Positions 31,229-43,032 of a stretch of 64,000 nt of DNA are shown piece after piece (within the stretch, counting starts at the first letter, position 1; every line of letters starts with the position of its first letter). Below the pieces are notes generated by a model, which was given only the letters and a program-made list of their open reading frames with translations, had not been told where the DNA came from and did no database searches. This DNA is from Asterella californica. Its lineage: Eukaryota > Streptophyta > Marchantiopsida > Marchantiales > Aytoniaceae. Position numbers and translations under genes: made by a program. The stretch spans positions 3,515,501-3,579,500 of the forward strand of contig JAYKYS010000017.1 in assembly GCA_036924285.1 (NCBI GenBank), given 5' to 3'.

Positions 31229-32620
31229 GTGAAGTTGCAGAACATGCAGCTAAGACATGGTTTACTCATGTTCAAGCAAAGTCAGATTTATGTGGGACAA
31301 GGAAAACTTAGGACCAAGTTGTTAAAAGAATCTCACGATGCGCCCTTATCAGGCCATAAAAGAGAAAAGTCCACCTTAGCAGTGATAGCTAAGAAGTTTT
31401 ATTGGCCCCACATGAAAGACGATGTTGCCCACTTTGTGAAAACATGTGTAACATGTCAAGCGAACCGCGTTTCTTATGAGAAGAAACAAGGGTTGCTTCA
31501 TCCTCTGCCGATCCCAGCCAGACCTTGGGAAAGCATTAGCATGGACTTCATTACCTCTCTGCCTGACTCGAATGGATACAATGCGGTATTTGTGATAGTT
31601 GATCGGTTTAACAAACTAGCGAAGTTTACTCCGACCTTGGACATTGCAACAGCGTTCATGACTTCTTGGTTGTTCCTAGATACTTGGTGGCGTTCACATG
31701 GATTACCTCGGAGTATTATTTCAGATAGAGACTCTAAGTTCACAAGTGCCTTTTGGAAACACTTGTTCCAAAAATTGTGGACTAAATTAAAATTTAGTAC
31801 TGTCTTTCATCCGGAAACAGATGGGCAAACCGAACGAGTTAACTCGGTTCTGAATCAATACTTGAGGAATTATGTGAGCGCGGACCAGAGTGATTGGACA
31901 GAGTGGCTCAATCTTGCGGAGTATTGCTACAATTCCACGAAGCATTTGGCAACCGGTGAATCGTCTTTCTTGCTGACTTACGGACGTGAGCCAGAAGGGC
32001 CTCTTGACTTGACTCTTGCAGGGAGTTGTACATCGGCACGACCAAGAACACGGCAAACATCAGCTGAAGAGATGGTGGCGGCAATGCAGCGGCGCGAGGA
32101 GCAAGTAAATAAGAACCTCGAGAAGACGCAGCAACGATACACGAAGCAGGTAAACAAGCATCAGCGGCAAGTGAAGTTTCAAGTGGGCGAAGAAGTATGG
32201 TTAAGTACGAAAAACTTCACACTTCTGAAGAAAATATCGGCGAAGTTTTCATCGAAGTTCGCTGGACCTTTTGTCATTGTCAAGAATCCGCACGAAGATG
32301 TCTATACGTTACACCTTTCTACCGAATGGCAGTTGCATCCGACTTTCCATGTTTCTTTATTGAAGAAATACTTCAAAGATGATTTGCGACCGGAGCGCAA
32401 ACAGGTTCTTAGGCCTCAACCTGATGTCGTGCAAGGCGAAGCAAAATATGAAGTGGAGTCCATTTTGCGATCTTGGCGCAAATCAAACCGGATGGAGTAC
32501 TTGGTCAAATGGCGTGGTTATCATTTGAAGGAAGCCACTTGGGTGCCAGAGGAAGATCTCGTACATGCGAGTGAAGTATTAGACCTCTTCAAACGGCGAC
32601 AAGGACAACAAGGACGTTAG
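31229..32620 (+). CDS. Integrase with chromodomain, chromovirus C (intact ORF)
   Basis: 463 codons, the longest intact pol piece of the family. HHCC zinc module: H36, H43, C73, C76. Catalytic triad D106, D166 and E202, with 35 residues between the last two (DD35E). The SH3-like C-terminal part follows to about residue 390, then a chromodomain at about 405-455 (Y-E-V-E-S-I, Y-L-V-K-W-R-G-Y, A-T-W-V-P-E-E-D-L). The apparent start is only the first codon after a nonsense mutation; in a working element this is the end of the polyprotein. All integrase catalytic residues look intact. Confidence 0.9.
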   Translation: MKLQNMQLRHGLLMFKQSQIYVGQGKLRTKLLKESHDAPLSGHKREKSTLAVIAKKFYWPHMKDDVAHFVKTCVTCQANRVSYEKKQGLLHPLPIPARPWESISMDFITSLPDSNGYNAVFVIVDRFNKLAKFTPTLDIATAFMTSWLFLDTWWRSHGLPRSIISDRDSKFTSAFWKHLFQKLWTKLKFSTVFHPETDGQTERVNSVLNQYLRNYVSADQSDWTEWLNLAEYCYNSTKHLATGESSFLLTYGREPEGPLDLTLAGSCTSARPRTRQTSAEEMVAAMQRREEQVNKNLEKTQQRYTKQVNKHQRQVKFQVGEEVWLSTKNFTLLKKISAKFSSKFAGPFVIVKNPHEDVYTLHLSTEWQLHPTFHVSLLKKYFKDDLRPERKQVLRPQPDVVQGEAKYEVESILRSWRKSNRMEYLVKWRGYHLKEATWVPEEDLVHASEVLDLFKRRQGQQGR

Positions 32621-33349
32621 CAAGATAAGGACATCTCCTTCCAGCGAAGAGTGAAAGAACGTCAAACCATACAAGTAGCAACTTGAGGCGATTTGAGCCG
32701 ATGGATTTTGTAGCTTTGTCTTGTATTTGGAAATAAAGATTTTGTTTCTGGAAATTTCTAAGTGTATTGGTAGTGCATGGCTATGACTAGTTCTGATCAG
32801 ATGCCTAGGATGTTGTCAAGAGGAGGAACGAAGCACACTCAAAGGAAGCGAGCTGGTTTGGAAATGCATCTAAATCAAGACTAAGTCCTGATGCCAAGAC
32901 TTAGGTTTGCCGTAGCGTTGGCAAAGCAAGTATGAAATTTCATACTTGTCTTGGGGCTTGGGGTTATCTTGCTTTGCGGTTTCTAACTACAAAGGAAACT
33001 TAGTCGCGCGTCTAAGTCAAACCAGGTTGCGACCAGAAATTGAGTTTCGGGGGACCTTGTAAGTAGGTGTGAATACTTATAGTTAGCAAGTTAGAGTCTT
33101 AAGTAGAATGTTTAGAAATTGTCAACTAGTTTTGTTTAGGGTAAGCCAAAAAGATAAGGCTTTTCTCGAGACTAGTTGGAATTTTCTAAGTGTTCTAGCG
33201 ACAACTTAAGACTCAAGGCAAGAAGAGAATTGCGGGTTAGCTACCAGAACGCAATTTAGACGCCAAGGGGTTGGCTACCCATTTTGAACTTGGTGTTAAC
33301 CTAAAGGATCATTGTTGACGAGGGCATCAACCTCCAAAGTGAGGGTGAG
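32621..33349 (+). other. 3' untranslated region and polypurine tract, chromovirus C
   Basis: Non-coding; matches 12336-13064. The purine tract AAAGTGAGGGTGAG directly precedes the LTR at 33350. Confidence 0.8.
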
Positions 33350-34159
33350 TGTCGCGACCCTCATTCTCAAGATCGGGCGCAAACGCGAACAAAGAACTCT
33401 ACCGGACTTGCGCTAGGTTGTGAACGCTACGAGTAGGACTTAACGGCTTGGCCGGGAAGTCGAGATCAGATGAACCCTAAGTGGTTCTCTGAACCAAGGT
33501 TGGAACCTTGGGTTAGGACATAAAGGTCTACCCCAAGAGGACTCCGGACAAACGCTGACTTAAGGGGGCGAGTTTGGGAACGGATCGAAACATGAGTCTA
33601 AGACATAAGTCTGAGACGTGGGTCTGAGACGTATGACCGAGACGTGAGTCCGAGACGCAGACGGACCGTGGTTCGGACGCTGGTCCGAACCACAGGGTTC
33701 GAGTCTGGGTCTAGACCACAGATTTCCGAAAAATGGCTAAGTGTTGGAGCTCCATGGACGTTTTAGGCCGTGGACGGAGCTCCACGTAAGATCTCGAGGC
33801 GAGTGAGGTATCATTGGAAAGATCTCGGCGAGAGCTTTCCAGTGATATATAACACTCCTCGATCTGACCTCCTGCTGGAGGCACCGTTTAGGACCCAGGA
33901 CTTTATGGAAAGTTCGCCCCAAGTCATCTTGTTACTTGCTCATGTTTGAGACCGACCTAGGCGGGACTAGGTCGGAACTTAGGAATTGCTGAACTTGATG
34001 ATTAAGGAGACGGTCCGGCTCCGATCCGGACCAAACTGAGATAAGATAAGTGGTGCATGGACGCTAACTTGTGATTGTGTTTGCAGGTTAGCGGTGTAAA
34101 GTTTGCGACCTACTGAGTTAGAGCTTCCGTTAGCGCAACAAGGCGGTAGGTGCGCGAAA
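33350..34159 (+). repeat. 3' LTR of chromovirus C, internally deleted
   Basis: 810 bp against 1139 bp in the 5' LTR. About 330 bp are missing at about 33870 (sequence jumps from GATCTGACCT to CTGCTGGAGG), removing the TATA-like box. The loss must postdate insertion because both LTRs are identical at birth. Confidence 0.88.
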
Positions 34160-35076
34160 GCAAGTCTGGAAACGGACCGGAACATAAGTCTGAGACGTGA
34201 GTCCGAGACACGGGACCGAGACGTGGGTTCGAGACGCAGACGGACCGTGGTTCAGACGCTGGTCCGAACCACAAGGTTCGAGTCTGGGTCTAGACCACAA
34301 GTTTCCAAAAAATGATTAAGTGTTGGAGCTCTAGGGACGTTTTAGGTCGTGGACGGAGCTCTACGTAAGATCTCGAGGCAAGTGAGGTATCATTGGAAAG
34401 ATCTCGGCGAGAGCTTTCCAGTGATATGTAGCACTCCTCGATCTGACCTCCGAGCTGAGAATTATGACCGAACCACGATCGGGTTGTGGTATGATTTTCG
34501 GGGACCAAAGAGGAGGGCGAGACCGCCGATCCCCAGAAGTATATATGAGGGGGGCTCGATGCCTGGGTGGGCCAGGACGAGTCACCCGACCCCAGGGTTC
34601 GGCGGGCGGACTCTGGGGGCATGAGGTGATGGCTGGGTCGGTTCCAAGGCACGTTCCGGTCCAGACTTGGACGTCTGGACTTAGGAACGCTGAAAGCGCT
34701 GGAGCAAGACTAGTGAACGAGTCGGCGGGTTAGACCACCGTTTGGGAGCCTAGACCCAGACGGACATCATGGGCGGTTGGACCGCTAGGTGTTCTGGAGG
34801 CACCGTTTAGGACCCTAGACTTTATGAGAAGTCCGCCCCAAGTCATCTGTGACTTGCTCATGTTTGGGACCGACCTAGGCGGGTCTAGGTCGGGACTTAG
34901 GGAATGCTGAGCATGATGATTAGGGAGATGGTCCGACTCCGATCCGGACCAAACTGAGATAAGATAAGTGGTGCATGGACGCTAACTTGTGATTGTGTTT
35001 GCAAGTTAGCGGTGTAAAGTTAGTGACCTACTGAGCAAGAGCTTACCTGGCGCAACAAGGCGGTAGGTGCGCGAAA
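34160..35076 (+). repeat. 3' LTR of C', right piece
   Basis: Continues the LTR interrupted at 26785, starting with the duplicated GCAAG. It contains the minisatellite, hairpin (about 34385-34430) and TATA-like box (34540) and ends GCGCGAAA. Confidence 0.88.
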
Positions 35077-35168
35077 GAGGTCCAATTCCTTGATGAAAGG
35101 TTTGACCGTGATCAGCTCCGCTTGTAGTAACACCAACCCTTGAGGATGCATCGACATTTTGAGCTTCG
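35077..35168 (-). other. Short F-family internal remnant
   Basis: On the minus strand this follows the end of LTR F2, where a leader/gag start would be. It is too short and degraded to call a gene and is cut off by C'. Confidence 0.35.
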
Positions 35169-37028
35169 GTTACACTATACCACACATACTTGTTGTGTGA
35201 GCTTAAGACGCAATCCTTACCATGCCTTCATAGTCCAACTTCTACTCTTAGAAGATGAATTTAGTTTTCCAGAAGATAACTATTCTGTCTTACCAATGCA
35301 TCATGTCTTCCGATCTATATCTACGCAATCCTAACTAAGCAAGGTATCTCATGGATTTCTAAGAAGACAATCCATCTTGCAATTCATCCTACTTCCTAAC
35401 AGAAGATGAAGAGATACTTGAGAAGCGAAGTCTACGAAGCGATCAAAAGAAGGCTGAGGGCTCCTGTGCTGACAATGGTCTCTAAGAAGACTCTCGGGAC
35501 AGCTTCAGGTTAACTGACGTCTTCAGAAGACTTCTCGCATCTAGGCTTCTCATCACTTGTCTCACATGTCTTCGACTTCCTATTTGCAATCTAACCTCAC
35601 AACAGACACCGAACAGTCACACTCTATCTTTTGACTCTTCACCTCGCATACACTCTCAAAAGAAGCTTGTTGCATAATGAGAAGACATGACCCTTGACAT
35701 TGCTCTCCAGATTTTGCATGCAAGTCTTCTCACAGTTCTCATCTAAAGTTCGAGAAGAAGAAGGAAAAGGCTGCTATTGGTCGAACAAAAGAGACCCGTG
35801 GAGGATCCTCACATCTTCTCACGCATTCTGCCAACCTTTTCGATATTCTAGCTCTCTAGAAAGATGCGGATTTGATAATCAGGAAGCTTGGGAGGCACTG
35901 GTCCGATTCGTAATTTCTTGCTTCTCAAAACAAACATCAACTCTCAATTTCACTATGGATTCACATCAAGCTTCTCAATTCAATTCCAATCTAATCCAAA
36001 GTACTTGATGTAAAATGTCAAACATTCTGCTTCTAGAAATGTCCACACATTCAAACGAGTCTTTTGTCCACAGATTTTGGGACAAAAGCACAGTACGGTA
36101 AGAGAATTGATAGACAAAAGAAAGAATTTTTGAACAGAGGAAAGAAGAAGCTCAAATTTGATTCTTCGAGAAGAGATTGGAGAGAGAGCTATCGAAAATT
36201 GGACAGTACTTCTGCGTCTAATTCTCCCAAGGAAGGAGAGGGATCGATAGATTTCCTATAAACAATCGGAGAAGCAGGAAACACAAGAACATAAGGACGG
36301 AAGCAAGGGGAAAGGAGAAAGAAGCGAGAAGAACCTCCGTACTGCGCTTCCAATGTGCTACGCTTCTGCTTCACTTCTTCAGACGTCTTCTGTGCACCTA
36401 AGTGATTCGATTCTACTATCGATGTCTTCATCTTGCCACGATCCTACTTCTGTCTTCGACTTCGAGCTGATGCGACTCTGCTTCTACAATCGATTTCTTT
36501 CTTCGATTCTCAATCCAAACTTCGATTCTCTTGGATTTCGGTCTCCTTCTATCTCGAGTGCGCTTCTTGCTGAAAGATGTTCACTCTCAATCTCTCATTG
36601 CAATTCGCTTCTATGCGCCTCTAGTGTCCTTCTCAATTTGAATTGAGTAGAGAAGCAGAAAAGAAAGCTATCGTGTTGTTGTGTCTTTTCTCTTGAGCTT
36701 CTTTGTCTTACTCCCTCGCGTTTAGATAATTATTCGATCGACCTTAGCCCTACTTACTACGGTAGTGACTATCTTTTAGGTATACCTAACTTCATCTAGT
36801 TGGTGCGCGGTTGGTACTTCTTATAGTTACAGTCACCGTCTTCCTAGGAAGCACACTCTGTCTTTCGGCTTCGGAAGAAGTTGGCTTCTTCCCAGGAATT
36901 CACCTTAAGTTCATCTTCCTGTTAAGCAAGATGTAGACTAAGTAATAAGGTTACTTCAATTATATAGACACATCATTAACTTAAAATTTTTGAAAAAATC
37001 TCCAATCTTACAAATTGTGGGCACCACA
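35169..37028 (-). repeat. LTR F2 of the GAAGAC-rich family
   Basis: Minus-strand start TGTGGTGCCC at 37028; end at about 35169 (AGTGTAAC). Matches F1 and F4 along its length with substitutions and small indels. Confidence 0.75.
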
Positions 37029-39077
37029 CACCCAACCACTACTTCTCCTTGCATCTAACACCGACTCAACCATGCAGCTACCTACTCCATCCGCATTGAT
37101 TCAATCCTAGTCAAATTGGAACAACTTAATCAAGCTAGGACATATAGAGATCCCACCACCGATCACCAACATAGCATGAAGAGACACGATATGTACAAAC
37201 TAGATGCGGACATACTACCAGACATGCGGACATCTCCACATTTAGATGATTATTGTATTCTGTGTCATGAGCGAGAGCACAGTATTGCCAAGTGTCTAGA
37301 AGCACATCGTATTCGACGACCTCAGCAACAAGAGAGGACCATGATAATGCACATCTCCATAACCCACCACCTAAAGAGAGAGGATGCTGAGGTATAAAAA
37401 CTCCACCACCAAGATTCCGATGCGAGATTTACGACACAAATCACTATTCTAGTGATTGTCCAAAACAAACACCCTACTACTACAATGACAGATACCACAC
37501 CATGCAAGAGTGTCTAGCATTCACTATGTTGTTGAACAGATTAGGACCAGTAGCAGCAGCAAGATCAAACAATCCATTCGAGGGAAGCATCTGATTCATA
37601 TCTGCAGTAGATACAAAGCTAGATGATCCAAAACCATTAACACTAAACGTCAAGAAGTCTTCATCACCATACGTGTAAAGCCATATGACCAAGATACTAC
37701 AAGACCATCTCGAGTTCAAAAAGTACCCCCCAACTCATATGATGAACAAATTGAAGAGGACTAAACTAGTGTAGCCAATGCAAAGAAAAATATCACCTTC
37801 AAGCAATTGCTTGACATTGCACCTGCATGTCAAAAAGGAGCTAAGGCAATTCTTGACCAAGAAGGTATCATTCGTCCATGAGCAAATCAAAGATAAATCA
37901 ATCGCTTCATCCTCTCGCACAACGATACCAAAGGACAGTCTAGTTGAGGTTTCAATCCTCTTGATAAGAACTCATGATCCTATACTCCATTATACATGGA
38001 CGGGTTACTGACTTCTAATTGTAAGGTTTACTCGGATTCTTCTGTCAATATCATGGTCAAAAACATCATGATAGATCTAAACCTACCAACCCTACCCGAA
38101 CAAATATTGTTCTCAATGTAGCTGATGATAGGACCATAACTCTGACAGGAGAGCAGAAGAACGTATCCACAATGGTTGGCAAGCAAGTATTTTTGATCAA
38201 CTATTTGATCCTCGGAGATCAATACCCTTCACAATTTCCTCTCCTGTTAGGCATTCCATGGTTGATTAGCGCAGATGTGCATACATCCTAGAAAAATGGG
38301 TAGTTACAGATTGGTTGTATACCTCATCAAACAATGCTTACTATGTATCACACAAGTATAGATTCAGAAAAATCCTCCTTCTTGGAAAACTTTTTAGTCA
38401 TGCATGCAGATTGTGACAAGGAACTCCTTGAGTTATATGCACGAAGTTGTTTCATCAGCGGCATAGACACTAATCAATGTCCCTACACCATCAAGTATGA
38501 AGTGAACAAAGCATCCATGTCATGCTTCACAATCGTCGATTACGACAATGAATCTGATTTAGACAGGATATCAATTCAATAAAACCACACTACTCATCAT
38601 AAGTGACAACGACGACACAAAATCTATGTTAGATATAACATATGGGTTCCAATTTTCTGAACAAACTCGAGATGAGGACATCCAAATTTTTTCTAGGAGA
38701 AGCCCAAAGAATCGGAAGAATCCTCACTACCACTGCACACACCAATCACGTATTCATTCAAAGATCTGGATATTTCCAGACAAGGAGAAATCCTCAAATA
38801 TGTGAAAATATCAGCATCCCTTCCATCAAAAGACATTCCACACTATCAAGAACTGTTCGAAGAATACAGGGATATTTTTGCATACCAATATAATGAATTC
38901 TTTGAAGTATTAGCCGAAAATTGTCAGCACAAGATACCTCTACATCTTGAGATGCATCCAACATGACAGAAATCATATAGAACAAACCTTAAGATGTCAA
39001 CCCTCATCAAGGAGGAATTGGAGAAATTACTCCAATTTGGATTCATATATCTTGTAGCTGAAACAGAATCCAATGTC
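37029..39077 (+). pseudogene. Gypsy-type remnant G (gag end, protease, RT start)
   Basis: Plus-strand, heavily broken. 37116-37397 holds a CCHC knuckle (C-I-L-C-H-E-R-E-H-S-I-A-K-C). About 38010-38290 has protease traces: an S-S-V-N-I-M segment where the active-site loop should be, and L-L-G-I-P-W-L downstream. 38334-38580 is an 82-codon open linker. 38800-39070 gives the region just before and at the start of RT (H-K-I-P-L-H-L, then K-E-E-L-E-K-L-L-Q-F-G-F-I). It ends abruptly where LTR F3 begins, before any catalytic RT motif. Related to, but distinct from, the other gypsy elements in the window. Confidence 0.6.
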
Positions 39078-39551
39078 TTTCTCGATTTTGAATTTGAGTA
39101 GGAAAGAAGGAAAAAAGATATGATGATTTTGTGACTCTTCTCTTGATTTGATAACTTCCTTATCTACTCCTCAGCTGCCCGCACTTTTAGGTAAATTCCA
39201 TGTCAGCCATGGTCCTACCTATTGCTTAGGTGGATGTCCATCAAGTACACCAAACACCTAATGATTCACCCAGTTGGTGTTAGGTTGGTGTCTTCCGTAG
39301 TTACAATCATGATCTTCTTTGGAAGACTTTCACTATGTCTTCTGGATCTTGTCTTCCAGACAACATCTTTCCGGAAGACGCTTGTCTTCCGGCTTCAAAA
39401 GAAGTTGACTTCTTCATAAATTCGTCTTAAGTTCATCTTCCTACTAAGGAGAATATAAACATTAAATAAAAAAGTTAATTCAATTATATAGACATGACAT
39501 TAACTTAAAAATTTAAAAAAATCTTAAAACTTACAAACTGTGAGCACCACA
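39078..39551 (-). repeat. LTR F3 (first 474 bp only)
   Basis: 3' LTR of element F, starting TGTGGTGCTC at 39551 on the minus strand and truncated at the junction with remnant G. Confidence 0.75.
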
Positions 39552-39568
39552 TATGCCCACCCCGTCCC

Positions 39569-40449
39569 TGCAAACATAGAAGTTATCCTTCAAGTCCAGT
39601 ATTTCTTGACGCGTCACCCATTAACACGAGTGGTCATCAAGATGTCATCTAGTTCTTCCAATTGTAAGGAATCATTGTCGAAGAAACACTTCTAGGACTC
39701 TGTAAGGGCCCATCCAGCAAAGATGAAGTTTTTCATGGAACTTCAGTGTCTGTTGTCGTATAAGAGAACCAAATCTCCATCCTTGATAGTCACCTTTTTC
39801 AGCTTGCTGTCATAGTTAACCTTCTATTGTGCATGTACTTCGTAAGTCTTATGTAGAACTGCATTCCTATCTTCTTCGAATTCCACAAAGTTTAGAAGAC
39901 ATTGCTCATGACTTTTCTCTTCTTCCATACGTTCTGTAACGGTCAACCTATAGGTGAGAACCTCCAACTCAATGGGACGATAGGTGTCATCTCATAAGTT
40001 CGATAGAAAGGTGTCTTTTGAGTGATGATTTTAGATGGAATCCTAAAAGTCCACAATACAGAAGGTAGCTTCGTGTCCCAATCATAGGCGTGGTTTACTG
40101 TTATCTTATTCAAAATATTACAGAGAAGATCATTTGACTTCTCTGTTAATCCATTAGCCTTCGGGTTATACGGAGTCGTCTTCAGATGCTTGATCCTGAA
40201 ATGCTGGGTCAAGAGGATAATATCTCATTCAGAAAATGAGTTCTCCTGTCAGACATCAGTTCAAGTGGACATCCGTAATGGATGATGATGTTGTGCCAAA
40301 GAAACTTGGCAACCATTGCTGCATCGTTCTTTCTGATAGCATCGCCTTCTACCATTTTCGCGACGTAGTCCGTGGCTATCAGAATGTACCGTGCTCGGGT
40401 CCTTCTAGCTACAAGAGCGATTGGACCAACCAAATCTATTCCTCACTTT
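39569..40449 (-). pseudogene. Integrase of element F
   Basis: 40433-40209 encodes the first two catalytic Asp regions (A-T-D-Y-V-A-K and M-S-D-R-R-T-H-F). 40212-39943 continues, after a small frame change, with P-K-A-N-G-L-T-E-K-S-N carrying the Glu. The C-terminal domain (39600-39930) is broken by stops but aligns with the F1 fragment at 20371-20664. The zinc-module cysteines just upstream are lost (S-E-D-V-M in place of a C-x-x-C). Confidence 0.78.
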
Positions 40450-42121
40450 TCAAAAGATGCTAGAGGTAAAATAAGAGTAAGAGACCAACGACCCCCCTCT
40501 AGCAAGCATCACATCTTCTGATTCCTTGAAAATGTCTCTGTACATGGTTGGCCACCAGTAGCCAGCATCCAACATCTTCTTCACCGTTGTCTTCACTCCA
40601 TAGTGACCGAGATACTGTTGGTCTTCCAAGAACTTCCTCAAGTCCTTGAAGATTGATTCCTTTGTGAAAGTCGCAAAGACCGGATCAGAAGACCTAGTCT
40701 CGTCTTCTAGGAAGCAGGCGGTACGCCTCCCCTCAAATGAGAGTGTCTTTGCAGAAACTGAAAATAGCTTCTCGTCAGAGAACTCATCTTCCACTTCATC
40801 TTTTCGTCGCTCTGTCTCCAATCTGGATAGGTAGTCAGCATTAACATGTTGTCTTCCAGGCCTGTACTCCACTGTGTAAGTAAATTCCTGGAGTAGAAGA
40901 ATCCACCTAGCTATCCTACCAGACAAATCTGCTTTCTTTACTAGATGTTTCAAAGAAAAATGATCCACATAGAAGACAAATGGGTTTGTCAGAAGATAGT
41001 GTCTAAACTTCCTACAGGAGTAAATCATGCCAAGACACTCCCTTTCAGTTGTAGAGTACTTCTTCTCTGCATCACTGAGTTGTCTTCCCGTATAGTAGAT
41101 GAGATAATCGTTCTTCTTCTCACCTTTCTGAATCAATACCACTCCTATGGCAAAAGCAGAAACATCCACGTAAATGTGGAAGACTCTCTCCCAATCAGAC
41201 GGTCTTAGGATAAGGGATTTTGATAGAAATCTTTTCATTTCTTCAAACTCTTCTTGCTGCTCAGAAGACCAAATGTAAGGTTCGTCCTTCTTCAGCAACT
41301 TGATGAGTCTTCCTGCTACTTCTGCATACCTGTCAATAAACCTCCTGTAGTATCTTACGTTGCCCAGGAAACTTCTCAACTGAGTCAAGTTAGCAGGTGG
41401 GTGAAGTTTCATGATAACTTCCACCTTAGCACAGTCGACTTCTATACCGCTTCCAGAAATCCTATGTCCTAGAAAAATTCCTTCTAACATACCAAAGAAG
41501 CACTTCTCATGGTGAAGAGCCAAGCGATGCTCTCTACACTTCAAAAAACACTTCCTCAGAAATATCAGGTGATCTTCTTTCGATCCAAACACACAGAAGT
41601 CATCCAAGAAGATCTCCATGAAAGTGCAAAGATACTCCTTGAAGATCGTGATCATGAAATGTGATGGGTGCTTTGCATAAACCAAACGACATTTGGTTGT
41701 ACGCGTACGTGCCCCAATCAGTGGTAAAAGTGATTTTTGACTTGTCTTCTTCTCTGATTGAAACTTGGTTGTACCCCGAATACCCATCCAGGAAGCTGTA
41801 GAACTCATGTCCGGCTACCTGGTCTAACACAGAATCGGTGAAGGGTAAAGGATGATGATCCTTTTTTGTGACCAAGTTCAGCTTCTGAAAGTCCTGACAC
41901 ACTCGGATCTTACATGTTTGCTTCTTCGGCACGATGACAATAGGAGCTACCCACTCACTACTAAGTACTGGGAAGATGACTCCTGCCTTCAGATATTGAT
42001 CGATCTGATCCTTCACCAGAAGCGAGTACTGCCTCTGCCGTGCAGGAACAACATCTTCCAGCAAGTCAATACGATGCTCTCTCAGTTCTCGAGGTATGCC
42101 CTTCATGTCTTCTATGGTCAA
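40450..42121 (-). pseudogene. Reverse transcriptase-RNase H of element F
   Basis: Two overlapping frames. 42121-41690 has the RT fingers (K-I-R-V-C-Q-D-F-Q-K-L-N, F-L-D-G-Y-S-G-Y-N-Q, M-S-F-G-L-C-K-A-P). 41680-40450 has F-L-D-D-F-C-V-F-G, the thumb (L-R-S-F-L-G-N-V-R-Y-Y-R-R-F-I), RNase H (Y-V-D-V-S-A-F-A-I-G, T-E-R-E-C-L-G, Y-V-D-H-F-S-L-K-H-L) and the histidine half of the integrase zinc module. One frameshift, near 41650-41690, separates them. RNase H reads D-V-S where D-A-S is usual. Confidence 0.85.
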
Positions 42122-42132
42122 GCGAAGACGTC

Positions 42133-42528
42133 CTAGAACTCTGTCAAAAGTTCTCTAAAGTCTTCCAACTGTTGGCCCTCGATCACTTTGGAAAGCTTCA
42201 GTTTCTTCCCATGAGCAACCTCTATTTCTTGAAAATCATCAGAGCTCACCATTCCTTCAGTGTGACTGTACTCACTGGCATCAAAATATTCCGGTTTGGG
42301 AGCTTCTTCCGGTTCAGATTCGTCTTCTAGAAGATCAACTAATTGGTCTTCCGAAGAGAAGATAATACTTTCGTCTTCTGGAAGACTAACTAACTGATCT
42401 TCCGAAAGGAAGACGATACTTTCGTCTTCTGGCAGCTCTTCTTCCGCAATTTCATAGCACTCAATGTATCCACAGATCACTTCTTCTGCTATCTCTGCTA
42501 CTTCTATAGTACACAAGTTATTCACCAC
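42133..42528 (-). pseudogene. Acidic linker of element F with Glu-Asp repeats
   Basis: 131 open codons between protease and RT. It contains a tandem peptide repeat of about 16-17 residues (L-P-E-D-E-S-I, S-E-D-Q-L-V), two full copies and part of a third, encoded by GAAGAC-containing DNA. No known domain. It connects in frame order to the protease upstream. Confidence 0.6.
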
Positions 42529-42540
42529 AAACTCATCATA

Positions 42541-43032
42541 TCATTCATCAATGTCAGAAGACGCAGCTGAGTCTTCTGACGTGTACCCCTCAGTCGTAGA
42601 GGGAGTTTCACCTTGATGTCCAATCTTCATCCAAGGGAGTGAGACTTTGGTCTTCTCACCCGGCTTGAGTGTAGGATTGGGAAACCTCAAATGATGTCTT
42701 CTCCAATCGATATTTACATTTGCAGCATACAGCCATGGTCTTCTTATCAAAACCTGATATCCAATCTTAGCTATAGGTCGCAAAATGATGTAAGTGAGGT
42801 AAAAAGATACTCCTCCAATTACCGTCAAGACATCTTTCAGTTGCCACAAAGGTCGTCTTCTGGTCTGATCCATCATTCTGAGGATTCTCGGAGTAGGTTG
42901 GAACTCAGTGAAGCCTAGGGCATGCACAGTTTCTTCAGTCATGATGTTAACTCCGGAGCCAGAATCAATGGGTACCTTCTTCAGAAGACAATCATGGATC
43001 TCCATCAAGTTCTGGGGCTCCCAAGTCCTCAT
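42541..43032 (-). pseudogene. Aspartic protease of element F
   Basis: 163 codons open. Active-site loop I-D-S-G-S-G-V-N-I-M (D-S-G type) at about residues 21-31, later I-R-R-P-W-L (the flap-distal motif of this group), then the N-I-D-W-R-R-H-H-L-R-F-P end. Upstream frames are broken. Confidence 0.75.

Larger units (their letters stand above)
26786..34159 (+). mobile_element. Chromovirus C, nearly full length with gag
   Basis: LTR, primer site, gag, protease, RT, RNase H, integrase, chromodomain, polypurine tract and LTR in order, inserted inside the LTR of C' with a perfect GCAAG target duplication (26781-26785 and 34160-34164). It is the only copy here that keeps gag. Several in-frame stops and a mutated polymerase box (Y-I-D-N) show it is dead, but its integrase-chromodomain ORF is intact over 463 codons. 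Confidence 0.92.

Noticed and set aside
34100..35076. Tandemly duplicated LTR at the right end of C
   Set aside because: The GCAAG duplication shows the second LTR piece belongs to the older element C' that C inserted into.
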